This document shows positions 35,220 through 45,205 of a DNA stretch of 64,000 nucleotides, one piece after another (position 1 is the stretch's first letter; the number at the start of each line of letters is the position of its first letter). Where the stretch lies: assembly GCA_037157565.1 (NCBI GenBank), contig JAZHRO010000002.1:75380001-75444000 (forward strand), given 5' to 3'. Origin of the DNA: Thalassia testudinum (taxonomy: Eukaryota > Streptophyta > Magnoliopsida > Alismatales > Hydrocharitaceae). The translations under genes and the position numbers were made by a program. The notes below the pieces were generated by a model. That model was not told the origin of the DNA. It worked only from the letters and a program-made list of their open reading frames with translations, and made no database searches.

Positions 35220-35880
35220 ATCTTCCTCTTATTTTTCCTTCTTCTTCTGCCTTCTGCTTCATCTTCTTTCTTCTCTGGCTTTGATTCTCTCCTTTGTTGT
35301 TGGCTTCTTCCTTCTTTGTCTCCATCTTCTTCCTTCCTCCTTCTGTTCTTTCCTACCTTGTCTTTCTCTTCCTTCTTTCTACTTTGACCTTTATCTTCTT
35401 CTCCCTTCTTCTCTGATTACTTCTTTCTGACTTCTCTTGCCCTTAGCTTCTTCTTTCTCTTCTCCTTTTGTCTCTGCCTTCAGTCGTGCCTTCACCTTCC
35501 TTAGCTTCCTCTGTGGCTTCCTCCTTCCTTTTCCTTGGCTGCACCCTTGGCTTCTTCTTCCTTCTTTCTGCTCCGACCTTTGTCTTCTTCTCCCTTCTTC
35601 TCTGATTACTTCTTCTTTCTCTTCTTTCTTTTCTGTTCTTCTTTCCTTCTTTCTTCTTTCTGTTCTGGCCCTTGTCTTCTTCTTTTTTCTTTCTCCTGAC
35701 TTCAGCTCCTCTTCAACCTTGCCTTCTCTTCAGTCGTGCCTTCCCCTTCCTTAGCTATTGTGCCTGCCACTCTTTCTTCCTTGTCTTCACCTTCAGCTTC
35801 CTCTTTTTTTCCTTTCCCTGCAAGAGCAAAACCTACCCTACCCTCCCCCGCGAACTCTCTCTTTCTTTACTCTCTTAGGC
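35220..35880. repeat. Pyrimidine-rich tract in LTR A
   Basis: About 660 bases of CTT/TCT-rich sequence; longer than in LTR C or B, with internal duplications such as TTCTTTCTGCTCCGACCTTT-like units. Confidence 0.85.
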
Positions 35881-37946
35881 TCATTCTCTCAGAGCCCTCT
35901 CAAGTAAACGGGTCAGGTCAGCGTGCTCGAGACCAGGCCCATCAGCGTGCGTGGTGGGTAAGGAGTGCACGGGTAGTCGGGTAGATAATCTGGTCTGCAT
36001 TGGCGTGAGTCACGGATGAGGCAGAGGGGATGAGTGGGACCTCACCCCGTGTCAGGAGGCGTTAAGCCCCTGGCACTTTTTCAACTTATATCACTCCGCC
36101 CGCTCTAAAACTTTCGAGGTGGGACTAAATGTCCCACCTTCCTCTTGCACGCGCTTGCAGCAGGTGTCACGCTCAATTGCAGCAGATGCAGGGGCTTTGG
36201 CTTCCAATTGCTGGCTGGAGTTGTTCGCAAAGGGAATCTGTGCATTTTGGGAACCTGATGTCTGAAGCCTGGAGCCTAGAGTGAAGCTTGTGAGCTTCTT
36301 CAAGTCTGCTCTAATGGCGACTGTGGTCCAAACCTGCACTCATGCAATATGGCCTTGCGGCCTCATCAAAACATGTAGGAAGCTTCGTCTTGGCACGGTG
36401 AAGGTGTCTCGGTGGTTGGCGTGGCGTAGGGCGCTCAAGGCGTGCGTGCCTAGGTCACTCTGTGGCTGTGAAGATGGGTTTGTTCGGGGGATGTGTGTGA
36501 AGTGTGTGGCGGTCAATGGAAAGAGGGATGATGATTAGTGGGACATGGCAGAGCTTTTGAGGTGGTTGGAGAGGTGGGTGGATGTGTGGAGTGGCGGATG
36601 CACCTCGCTGGTGGTCTGCTGGAGGTGGAGAAGATGGCGGTGGTGTGCGAGCATCGAGGGATATTTTAGGAAAGAAAGAGAGGGAATCAGGAAGAGGAGA
36701 GAGGAGGGAAGTACTTGACCTAGTTTAAGGACGAAGGGGGAAGGGATGGCGGATGGCTCGTATCTGTCGCCGAAGGAGATGAAGGTCCCAGTAGGAAGGG
36801 GACGGTGACGACGAGAGGGAGGCAGGTGCGTGCACAGGTATGGCGTGACGCAAACGAAAGAGGAAAAGGCAACTCTACCACCGGTATTGTGGTAGAGTGA
36901 TGAGAGGAGGAGATAGAGATCGCCGGAGCTTGCTGGGAGTTTGGCTGGAGGAGAAGAGAGGAAATTGGGGGTTTTCTCCGGCTAAACCAAGCTGGAGATC
37001 TGCAGACAGATTAGGGCATCTTTTATGATCCCTGGTGGAGGTCCTTGTGCTTGGAAGGCAAGCTTCCAAGCACGGGCAAGCCGTCGGAGTTGGAAGGTCG
37101 AAAAGACCCAAATCTCTCGTGTGTTTGCATGAGAGATTGGGTAGGATTTGGAGCTCAAGATTGGGTTCACATGAATGGGAATTCCTCAGAGAATCTTCCC
37201 TTCAAATTTGAGAGGGATTCTCTGAGGAATCAAGGAGATATTTCCCTCGAATCCTCGTTGGAGTAAGATTCCTCCACTGTAATGATGGAGGGACCTATTG
37301 CAAAGAACGATGAGGAAGCTAGGGGGTGTCTGCAAGAGTTTTCAAAAGCTAGGGGTATAAATGTAATTGGGTTGGATTATTTTGCAAAGTAGGTCAAGGT
37401 GAACTTCCCTTAGGTCCAAACTTTACTAAAAAGCTAATTTGGACCTAACAAATCCAATGGTGAAGTTGGATTATAGGTTTGATCACGTTTGATTAGGCAA
37501 TTTACACAAAAACCCAATTTAGGGCAAACATTTGACTGAGATCCCAATTTAGGTCAAAATAGGTTCTAAAGGCCACATTGAAGGTTCTAGACCCTAAAGG
37601 ATATTTTTCCATGAATTTTAGAGGGTCTAGGTGAATTTCATCCTGACCAGAACCTTGTTAAATTAAGTGGGTCTATTTTAGGGTTACAACAAGTCATTTA
37701 ATTCCTAGATTTTACATGAACCCTTTTCTGTTTGAACCAATCCCACTCTTTATCTTGTTTAGACCATTAGACCTGTGTTTAGCCCATGAGAAATCCCGTT
37801 GTTGTACTGCAATGGTAAAATTACAGTTTTACCCGTTGTTTCTTGCTTTTCTCTCAGACTGGTTATTCCTTGAGTTAGGACCTCCATTTAGTTATGTAGG
37901 AGCTTTTGTTCTCTTTTCTAGGTAAAAATGAGCTAGTTAGGGTTCA

Positions 37947-37963
37947 TGATGGTGTTCCCATCA
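37947..37963 (-). repeat. LTR-start hairpin, LTR A
   Basis: TGATGGGAACACCATCA on the minus strand: 6-bp stem, 5-nt loop, starting at the LTR terminus. Confidence 0.85.
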
Positions 37964-37992
37964 TATCCCATGCCTAACTTTTGCTAGTCCCT
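37964..37992 (-). other. Polypurine-tract region of element 5
   Basis: The minus strand reads GGGACTAGCAAAAGTTAGGC then ATGGGATA, immediately before the LTR start; the same block precedes 7242 and 20038. Confidence 0.7.
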
Positions 37993-38699
37993 TAGCAAAA
38001 TCTTAAGGTTTTAACTTCTATTCTAGACCATGAATTCCTTTGATGTTCACAAATTATGAGTGCTTTTTTTCTTTTTGATTAGGTTAGAATGCCAACAATA
38101 GGCCTAGAGGTACTCAAGTACCAACCAAGATCCGGACTCGACCAGCACTAGCCTCGATCCTCTGCGAAGGTTTTTAAGGCCCATAGGAATTATCCTAAGG
38201 TTCGTTGGACTCCGTGGTTAAAGCACCCATGCTTGCAACGTATTTTAGCCTTGGTTCAGTTTGCAGTGCATTTTTTGTAAGAGAGAGACATGTTGGTGCT
38301 AGAGCACCGCGATCGTTTGTTTTGATGATAACAAAGCACGTGTCGTTTAACATTTGCACTTGGAGTCTTAGATTTCAGGTCAATTCAAATGGAGACGTGA
38401 TTAGACGGAATTTGAGCTCGCATCCAGGACGGATTGGAGGAGCTTGAAGGAGAACAGAGGGGATTTGCGAGGAGCGATAGATTGAAGATGGGAGGACAAG
38501 AAGAATAGGATAGAATTCCATTTTATTCCTTTCATGTACTTTTGTCTTTATTTTCTTGCTCTTTATTTTTTACTTAGATTCATGTTAAAGAGCCTCAAAG
38601 TACCCTAACAGTAGTCCTAGGAACACCCGTACAACCCTAGGATACTTAGGTTTTCTGTAGAGAACTTAGAAAACTAATATAGAATTCAAACAGAATTTT

Positions 38700-39240
38700 C
38701 AGACGTCTAATTCTCAAATCAGACGTCTAATAATGTGTTTTAAGACGTCTGATTGTTGATTCAGACGTCTGATAACATTTAGGCTGGACATAGTTAGTTC
38801 TATCTGATGAAATCAGACGTCCAGGCCTTAGACAAGACGTCTTAAGAGACGTCTGACGACCTTGCCAGATGTCTAATTAGTGGACCGTTGGCTGTCTTAG
38901 CATACACTCAAGGATATGACCATTAGAGCCTTATCAGACGTCCTTAGGCCTTTCCAGACGTCTGATAGTTGACCGTTTTGCCTCGACTGACCCGAAAATC
39001 TCTTCTCAGAGATTTTCTAGTCGTTGCAAATCCATTCCCACGAAAAAGTAGGTTTCCAGACGTCCAGACATAGTGCCAGACGTCCTGTATGTCGTATGAT
39101 GAACTTGCACTAGAACCCTGTTTAGATCTGATTCAAGTCAGGAAGAAACCCGCCTAAAATCAGATGTCAGACTTTGTTCCCAGACATCTTAAAGTGATCT
39201 TCCAGACGTCTGATGCCAGGATCAGACGTATGATAACCCT
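38700..39240. repeat. GACGTC palindrome cluster 3
   Basis: Repeats of ATCAGACGTCTGAT and near variants at irregular 15-60 bp spacing. This is the best-preserved cluster in the window. Confidence 0.9.
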
Positions 39241-39342
39241 GTTAGTGCAATCATTGTTCCTAATTTCAGCCTGATTCTCTTGGGCTTTGCACCCAACGGC
39301 TATGGAAGCTTTCCTAAGCCTTCCAAAGCTTTCCTAAGGCCT

Positions 39343-39352
39343 CTATAAATAG
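39343..39352 (+). promoter_or_regulatory. Sirevirus 5' LTR TATA box
   Basis: CTATAAATAG within CCTCTATAAATAGAGAGG, about 100 bp downstream of the palindrome cluster. Confidence 0.7.
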
Positions 39353-40005
39353 AGAGGAACCTCTTGCACACTAAAGACACACCTAGAGACACCAAAAAGA
39401 CACCTAGATACACTTTCACACTCTTTTGTGTCCAAGAGAAGCCCTTGCTCTCTAAGCTCAAGTTCTACATCTTGAGAGCATCAAGCCTTTGCGCACCCGC
39501 TCTCCCGCCGTAGTTCACGAGAGCGACGTTGCACCGTCGCGTGGCTCACGCTCCCGTGTCATCAATTCGACTCACTCCTTGCAAAGGGGAGTTTCCTAAT
39601 TCCTATAGAAGCTAGGTTTAAATCTTTGTTGGCTCTATAGGACTATACTTGTTATTTTATCCTTGTTATTTGGTTGGGTATTCACTTTGCGAATTCCTGT
39701 CTCCTTCGTGGGACAAAATCCTTCTCATGAAGAGAAGGGGTTTGAGGTACGCTACCCTCGTATAAAGTAGCGTGGTTGTAATTAAGGTTGAATCACCCTC
39801 ATTTAAGTGATTCGTTTAGTGGATTTGATCAACTTGGTTGATCGAAAAGTCCTAACTCGAGAGGGTTAGGTGGTGGTTTTCACCCGGTTTAGGTTTCCAC
39901 CTAAAAATAATTGTGTACCTTGTGCGATTGAATTTTTTTGTGAGATTGTTTATTTTCAATTCCGCAATTTATTACGTTACCCCCTCCTAGTGGGGAAACT
40001 ACAAT

Positions 40006-40017
40006 TGGTATCAGAGC
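40006..40017 (+). other. Primer binding site (initiator tRNA-Met)
   Basis: TGGTATCAGAGC, 2 nt from the LTR end. Confidence 0.9.
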
Positions 40018-40074
40018 AGGTTCTTGCGAGATCGGAATAACACCCGGCAAGAAGATCATGGTAGGGAAGAATCC

Positions 40075-40096
40075 ACAATTGGTATCAGAGCAGGTT
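40075..40096 (+). repeat. Second PBS copy
   Basis: The 22 bases spanning the LTR end and PBS (40001-40022) recur exactly here, 74 bp downstream, in front of the gag start. Confidence 0.85.
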
Positions 40097-40131
40097 TCGC
40101 ATTATCGGCGTTACACATCGGCGAAGATCCT

Positions 40132-41572
40132 ATGGAGGGAAGCAGTTCTGCGAGTAGGATTTCCGAGGGCCAGTCTACGACTCGTCCGCCATTCTTCGAC
40201 GGGAGCAACTACCCTTACTGGAAGCTGCGGATGAAGACGTGGCTTCAAGCCACCGATTTCACATTTGGGCCAGGTGCGAGACCCCCTTCGACATTCCAGA
40301 AAAACCCGCCATAGGATACTCGCAACAGCAGATCCGGGAACTCTCGCTCAACACGAAAACAATGAACGCGTTGTATTGCGCACTCAGCCCGGAGGAGTTC
40401 AATAGAATCTCGCAATGCGCCACCGCATACGAGATTTGGCACACACTCGAGGTAACTCATGAAGGTACCTCTAAGGTAAAAACTTCTAAACTCAATTTAC
40501 TTTCACAAGAGTTTGAGGCTTTTTCCATGAAATCTAACGAAACTTTAAGTGAGATGAACACTAGGTTCACTCTCATAGTAAACAATTTGAAAGCTTTAGG
40601 GAAGACTTTCATCAAGGGGGAGCTTCAAGGGAAGCTTCTTCGTTCCCTTGGACCGGAGTGGGAACAGAAAGTCACCGCCATCGAGGAGGCGAATGAAGTG
40701 GAGGAGCTCAACATGGAAGATCTCCTAGGTAATCTAATGGCCTACGAGACTAAGTTGAAGCAGAAGAAGAAGGATACACCGGAGCCTAAGCCAAAGAAGT
40801 CTCTCGCCTTCAAAGCTGCGTCGGATAGCGAGGTAAGTTCCGACGACGAAGACTTTAAATTTTTACTTAAAAAGTTTTCCAAGTTGTGTAGGGAATTGAA
40901 GGAGAAGGAGAAGGAGAGCCCGAGATGTTGCTATCACTGCAACGAGAAAGGGCACCTATGACCAGAGTGCCCTCTTCTCAAAAAGGAGAAGAAGGAAAAG
41001 GAAAAGAGATCTAAGAAGAAGGTGTTCCAAGCCACTTGGGACGATTCCAGCTCGGAGGAAGAAGAAAAGTCGATAGAAGAAGAAACCGCTTGCTTCGATT
41101 TCATGGCCAGAGGAAGTGACAGCGAAAGAGGAAGCGACAGCGAAAGCGGAAGTGACTCAGATAACGAGGTAAGTTACGACTTACAAGAAGCTTTTAATGA
41201 ACTTTTTGAAGTTAGTAAAGCACTTAAGATAGAAAATAAAAGCATGAAAAAGAATCTTAGTTTTCTTAGAAGTGAAAATGATAGGCTAGAAATAAAACTT
41301 AAGGATCTAGAAGCTAGTCCTAAAAATGATAACCTATTATTAGAAAATCATAACCTCATCAATGAAAATAATAAATTGATTGAGGAAAATGTTAGTCTAA
41401 AAATATAAATTTCTGATTTAAAGGCTAAGATGAATATTATAGAAAAAGAAATTGCATGTCTTAGGGAAAACTCTAACAAATTAATCAACAAAGTAGATGA
41501 TTTATATAGCCCTAAGATTGAGAAAGGATCTCCATCAAGGAGACCCGCTAACAGATTCGGATCCAAGCCCAC
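40132..41572 (+). pseudogene. gag: Sirevirus gag, decayed
   Basis: The start ATG at 40132 follows the PBS region. The N-terminus contains the typical FFDGSNYPYWKLRMKTWL block. A frameshift near 40258 moves the frame to the one that runs from 40239, with ALYCAL, EFNRIS, YEIWHTLEVTHEGTS and GLKALGKT-type text (UBN2/copia gag). The zinc knuckle CCYHCNEKGHL..EC is interrupted by a TGA at 40959-40961. The same frame continues as an acidic, Ser-rich tail and a coiled-coil-like segment to a stop at 41406, then to about 41572. Further text (GPPSYGWEPHPMWHPPPP, to 41866) lies in another frame. Gag would assemble particles; this copy cannot encode it. Confidence 0.9.
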
Positions 41573-41913
41573 TTAGATACCGAAAAAAGAATTGGAATCT
41601 TGTTTTGTAGGTTTCAGGGATAATTACAACACAAATGACTGGACCTACAAACTCAAGGCTGGTAACTCGAGTTGGGAGAACCAAGGAGTAGACCAAGGAG
41701 GAGAATGAGAAGACCAACGAGACGACGAACAAACGACGGACCCGCCGCACGTCGACCGCCAGACTGGAGACCAGCGCCAATGCCCGGGCCTCCAAGCTAC
41801 GGATGGGAGCCCCATCCGATGTGGCATCCACCACCACCATTCGGGCCATTTTATTGGCCATGGTAGGTGAGGTAAAAACCATTTACCCTATCTTTTTATC
41901 AGAAGCATTTAGA

Positions 41914-42195
41914 TAGGGGGAGCAAAAAATTATAAGCTAATTGTCAATTTTTAAGGGGGAGATATAAGGTAGCTAAATTTCCTTTAGAAAGGGGGAGAAA
42001 AATAATAGCTATCTTGTTGTTATAAAAAAGGGGGAGGACATTACCTTTGTTAAAAGAAATTTATATAAGAGCATGTTTTAAGGGGGAGTTATAGAAAATT
42101 TAAAATCAATCAAACCTTTTTGATAATGTCAAAAAGGGGGAGGATTTTTTTTGCATTATTATTTATGATTTTGTCATCATCAAAAAGGGGGAGAT
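41914..42195 (+). repeat. Array of seven PPT-like repeats
   Basis: AAGGGGGAG motifs near 41914, 41953, 41988, 42027, 42080, 42132 and 42183, spaced 35-53 bp. The last touches the 3' LTR and is the functional-position PPT. Such arrays are a described Sirevirus trait. Confidence 0.85.
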
Positions 42196-42605
42196 TGTTG
42201 GTGCTAGAGCACCGCGATCGTTTGTTTTGATGATAACAAAGCACGTGTCATTTAACATTTGCACTTGGAGTCTTAGATTTCAGGTCAATTGCAAATAGAG
42301 ACGTGATTAGACGGAATTCGAGCTCGCATCCAGGACAGATTGGAGGAGCTTGATGGAGAACAGAGGGGATTCGCGAGGAGCGATAGATTGAAGATGGAAG
42401 GACAAGAAGAATAGGATAGAATTTCATTTTATTCCTTTCATGTACTTTTGTCTTTATTTTCTTGATCTTTATTTTTTACTTAGATTCATGTTAAAGAGCC
42501 TCAAAGTATCCTAACAATAGTCCTAGGAACACCCGCACAACCCTAGGATACTTAGGTTTTCTGTACAGAACTTAGAAAACCAATATAGGGTTCAAATAGA
42601 ATTTC

Positions 42606-43142
42606 CAGACGTCTAATTCCCAAATCAGACGTCTGATAATGTGTTTTAAGATGTCTGACTGTTGATTCAGACGTCTGATAACATTTAGGTTGGACATAGT
42701 TAGTTCTGTCTGATGAAATTAGACATCCAGACCTTAGACCAGACATCTTAGGAGACGTCTGATGACCTTGCCAGACGTCCAATTAGTGGACCATTGGCTA
42801 TCTTAGCATACACTCAAGGATATGACCATTAGAGCCTTATCAGACGTCCTTAGGCCTTTCCAGACGTCTGATAGTTGACTGTTTTGCCTCGACTGACCTG
42901 AAAATCTCTTCTCAGAGATTTTCTAGCCGTTGCAAATCCATTCCCACGAAAAAGTAGGTTTCCAGACGTCCAGACATAGTGCCGGACATCCTGTATGTCG
43001 TTTGATGGACTTGCACTAGAACCCTGTTTAGATCTGATTCAAGCCAGGAAGAAACCCGCCTAAAATCAAACGTCTGACTTTGTTCCCAGATGTCTTAAAC
43101 TGATCTTCCAGACGTCTGATGCCAGGATCAAACGTCTGATAA
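42606..43142. repeat. GACGTC palindrome cluster 4
   Basis: Counterpart of the 38700-39240 cluster; sites such as AGATGTCTGA and AGACATCTTA replace intact GACGTC. Confidence 0.9.
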
Positions 43143-43248
43143 CCTTGTCAGTGCAATCATTGTTCCTGATTTCGGCCTGATTCTCTTGGGCGTTGCACCC
43201 AATGGCTATGGAAGCTTTCCTAAGCCTTCCAAAGCTTTCCTAAGGCCT

Positions 43249-43258
43249 CTATAAATAG
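43249..43258 (+). promoter_or_regulatory. Sirevirus 3' LTR TATA box
   Basis: CTATAAATAG, as in the 5' LTR; could drive read-out transcription into element 5 sequence. Confidence 0.6.
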
Positions 43259-43908
43259 AGAGGAACCTCTTGCACACTAAAGACACACCTAGAGACACCA
43301 AAAAGACACCTAGATACACTTTCACACTCTTTCGTGTCCAAGAGAAGCCCTTGCTCTCTAAGCTCAAGTTCTACATCTTGAGAGCATCAAGCCTTTGTGC
43401 ACCCGCTCTCCCGCCGTAGTTCACGAGAGCGACGTTGCGCCGTCGCGTGGCTCACGCTCCCGTGTCATCAATTCGACGCACTCCTTGCAAAGGGGAGTTT
43501 CCTAATTCCTATAGAAGCTAGGTTTAAATCTTCGTTGGTTCTATAGGACTATACTTGTTATTTTATCTTTGTTATTTGGTTGGGTATTCGCTTTGCGGAT
43601 TCTTATCTCCTTCGTGGGACAAAATCCTTCTCGTGAAGAGAAGGGGTTTGAGGTACGCTACCCTCGTATAAAGTAGCGTGGTTGTAATTGAGGTTGAATC
43701 ACCCTCGTTTAAGTGATTTGTTTAGTGGATTTGATCAACTTGGTTGATCAGAAAATCCTAACTTGAGAGGGTTAGGTGGTGGTTTTCACCCGGTTTGGGT
43801 TTCCACCTAAAAATAATTGTGTACCTTGTGCGATTGAATTTTTTGTGAGATTGTTTATTTTCAATTCCGCAATTTATTACGTCACCTCTTCCTGGTGGGG
43901 AAACTACA

Positions 43909-45205
43909 AAACAGAGGATTTATTTGTTTGGAGAGTTTTCCCTCTCTTCTTTTTATATCTAACATCAGATTGGCTTCTCAACACGGTCTATATCGGATTC
44001 CTCTTTCCCATCATCAATCTTCAAAAGGTCCCTAGCAATCGATGCTTCGTGATAGCACCGCCCATGGTAGCCCCTAGAACCCTGGCTCTTGAGATTTCGA
44101 GATAATCCCGCCCATGGCATTCTGTAGCTAAATCCAGATCCTCGCAATTGACATTTCGTGATAATTTCGCCCATGGCATCTGAACCAGCATAGCCCCTGG
44201 TGGGATATGTAAATATCCTAGGAGACAAGCACCGAGGAGACGATATGTTATTATGCATCTTCGAGGGGAATTTCCCAGCGCTGGGAACTCATCTAAATCA
44301 ACTTGCGTTGATCGGTCGCTCCTAATCTAGGCAACTTTTTTAAAACATTTAAACTCTTTTGCATGATTTTGATAGTTATGCACATTGAACCAAACTGTGT
44401 GTGGATTGGGGTGCTTAGGTTACCGAGTTCCGCAAACCAAAAGTTAATTAACGAGGCTGAATACTCCCTAAGCCTTAGACCTAATACTTAAGTTTTGCAT
44501 TTTCCCCAACCTCTTGAGGATTATCCAGATCTTAGTAGATACTTGAATTTTTAAGCCTAAGAGTCTAGCCCAAAAGGCCTAAGATCAGCGTTCCTACTAA
44601 TCCCTTTTCGTATCTCATTAGTACTTTTTTCCTTCATTTTTCTTTTTCTTGATGTGGTCTAGAACTTCGGTTAATCCCTTAATTTCTTACTAATGACTAT
44701 TTCTTTTTCTTTTCTTTTTCATTTTGTGCTCCTTTTTTGACATTTTGCTCTTTTCCTCCTCATTTTCTCCTCATGATTTGTATGGCCTCAAAATTTTCTC
44801 TCCCCTTAGTTTTTTTGTTCTTTTTCAAGAATTTTTTTATTTTTTTGGTGTTTTTTGCGATATGTTAATTTTTGTGAGAACCTTCTGAATTTTCTTGATT
44901 TCTATATGTTTGCACTTTACCATCCCTTCATGCCTAAGTTTTGCAATGTTTTCATTGTAAACAGAGGGTGTGAAACAGTGCTAGGTTCATGGACCTAGAA
45001 CAGGATTTATTGGGTGGGCGAACGGGTCGGGAATGACTGTTGCGGATGATTTCAAGCTCTGGCACGTGTACCAGAGGTGGGATCGACTGTTCTAAGAAAT
45101 CCGAACTCAGGGTGCAATAAACGTGAAGTATAGATGGATAATCATATGGATCTCAGGTTTTTGGAATGACAGGTTGCCTCCTGTTAAAAGCTAAATTCAA
45201 CGTCT
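43909..45205 (-). other. 3' spacer of element 5
   Basis: No gene. It holds the tandem repeat, a stretch homologous to 31770-32010 (44450-44680), a T-rich part (44690-44870), the first purine tract (about 44930-44950 on the minus strand) and the GGAGGCAACCTG motif (complement of about 45171-45182). Confidence 0.6.
44030..44180 (-). repeat. Three-copy tandem repeat (CATGGGC units), element 5
   Basis: CCCATGG at 44061, 44111 and 44170. Reverse complement of the array at 19429-19590. Confidence 0.75.

Larger units (their letters stand above)
34913..37963 (-). repeat. 3' LTR of element 5 (LTR A)
   Basis: 3051 bp. Its U5 contains the perfect GACGTC hairpin at 35173-35198 and the pyrimidine tract at 35220-35880. 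The TATA box seen in LTR B is mutated here (CATAAAAGATG near 37020). It ends in the start hairpin 37947-37963. Confidence 0.9.
38291..40003 (+). repeat. 5' LTR of the Sirevirus
   Basis: 1713 bp, TGTTGGTGCTAGAGCACC...GGGGAAACTACA. It has 16-18 GACGTC-type sites (38700-39240), a TATA box at 39343 and a pyrimidine-poor leader. The left and right copies differ by scattered substitutions, mostly transitions, and by two compensating 1-nt indels. Confidence 0.95.
38291..43908 (+). mobile_element. Gag-only Sirevirus (Ty1/copia), nested in element 5
   Basis: 5618 bp with two 1713-bp LTRs, an initiator-Met-type PBS, one decayed gag frame and a long purine-rich 3' region, but no protease, integrase, RT or RNase H. 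Flanks AGACA (38286-38290) and AAACA (43909-43913) are a probable target duplication with one mismatch. Multiple PPT-like repeats and palindrome clusters in the LTR are known Sirevirus hallmarks. It lies in the 3' spacer of element 5, in opposite orientation. A deletion derivative needing pol from an autonomous Sirevirus is the simplest reading. Confidence 0.9.
42196..43908 (+). repeat. 3' LTR of the Sirevirus
   Basis: 1713 bp, matching 38291-40003 end to end. TATA box at 43249-43258. Its palindrome cluster (42606-43142) shows more CpG decay than the 5' copy at several sites. Confidence 0.95.

Noticed and set aside
38700..39240. CRISPR-like array of short palindromic repeats
   Set aside because: Spacing is irregular (15-60 bp), the units are 8-14 bp, there are no cas genes, and the host is a plant; the sites are LTR palindromes.
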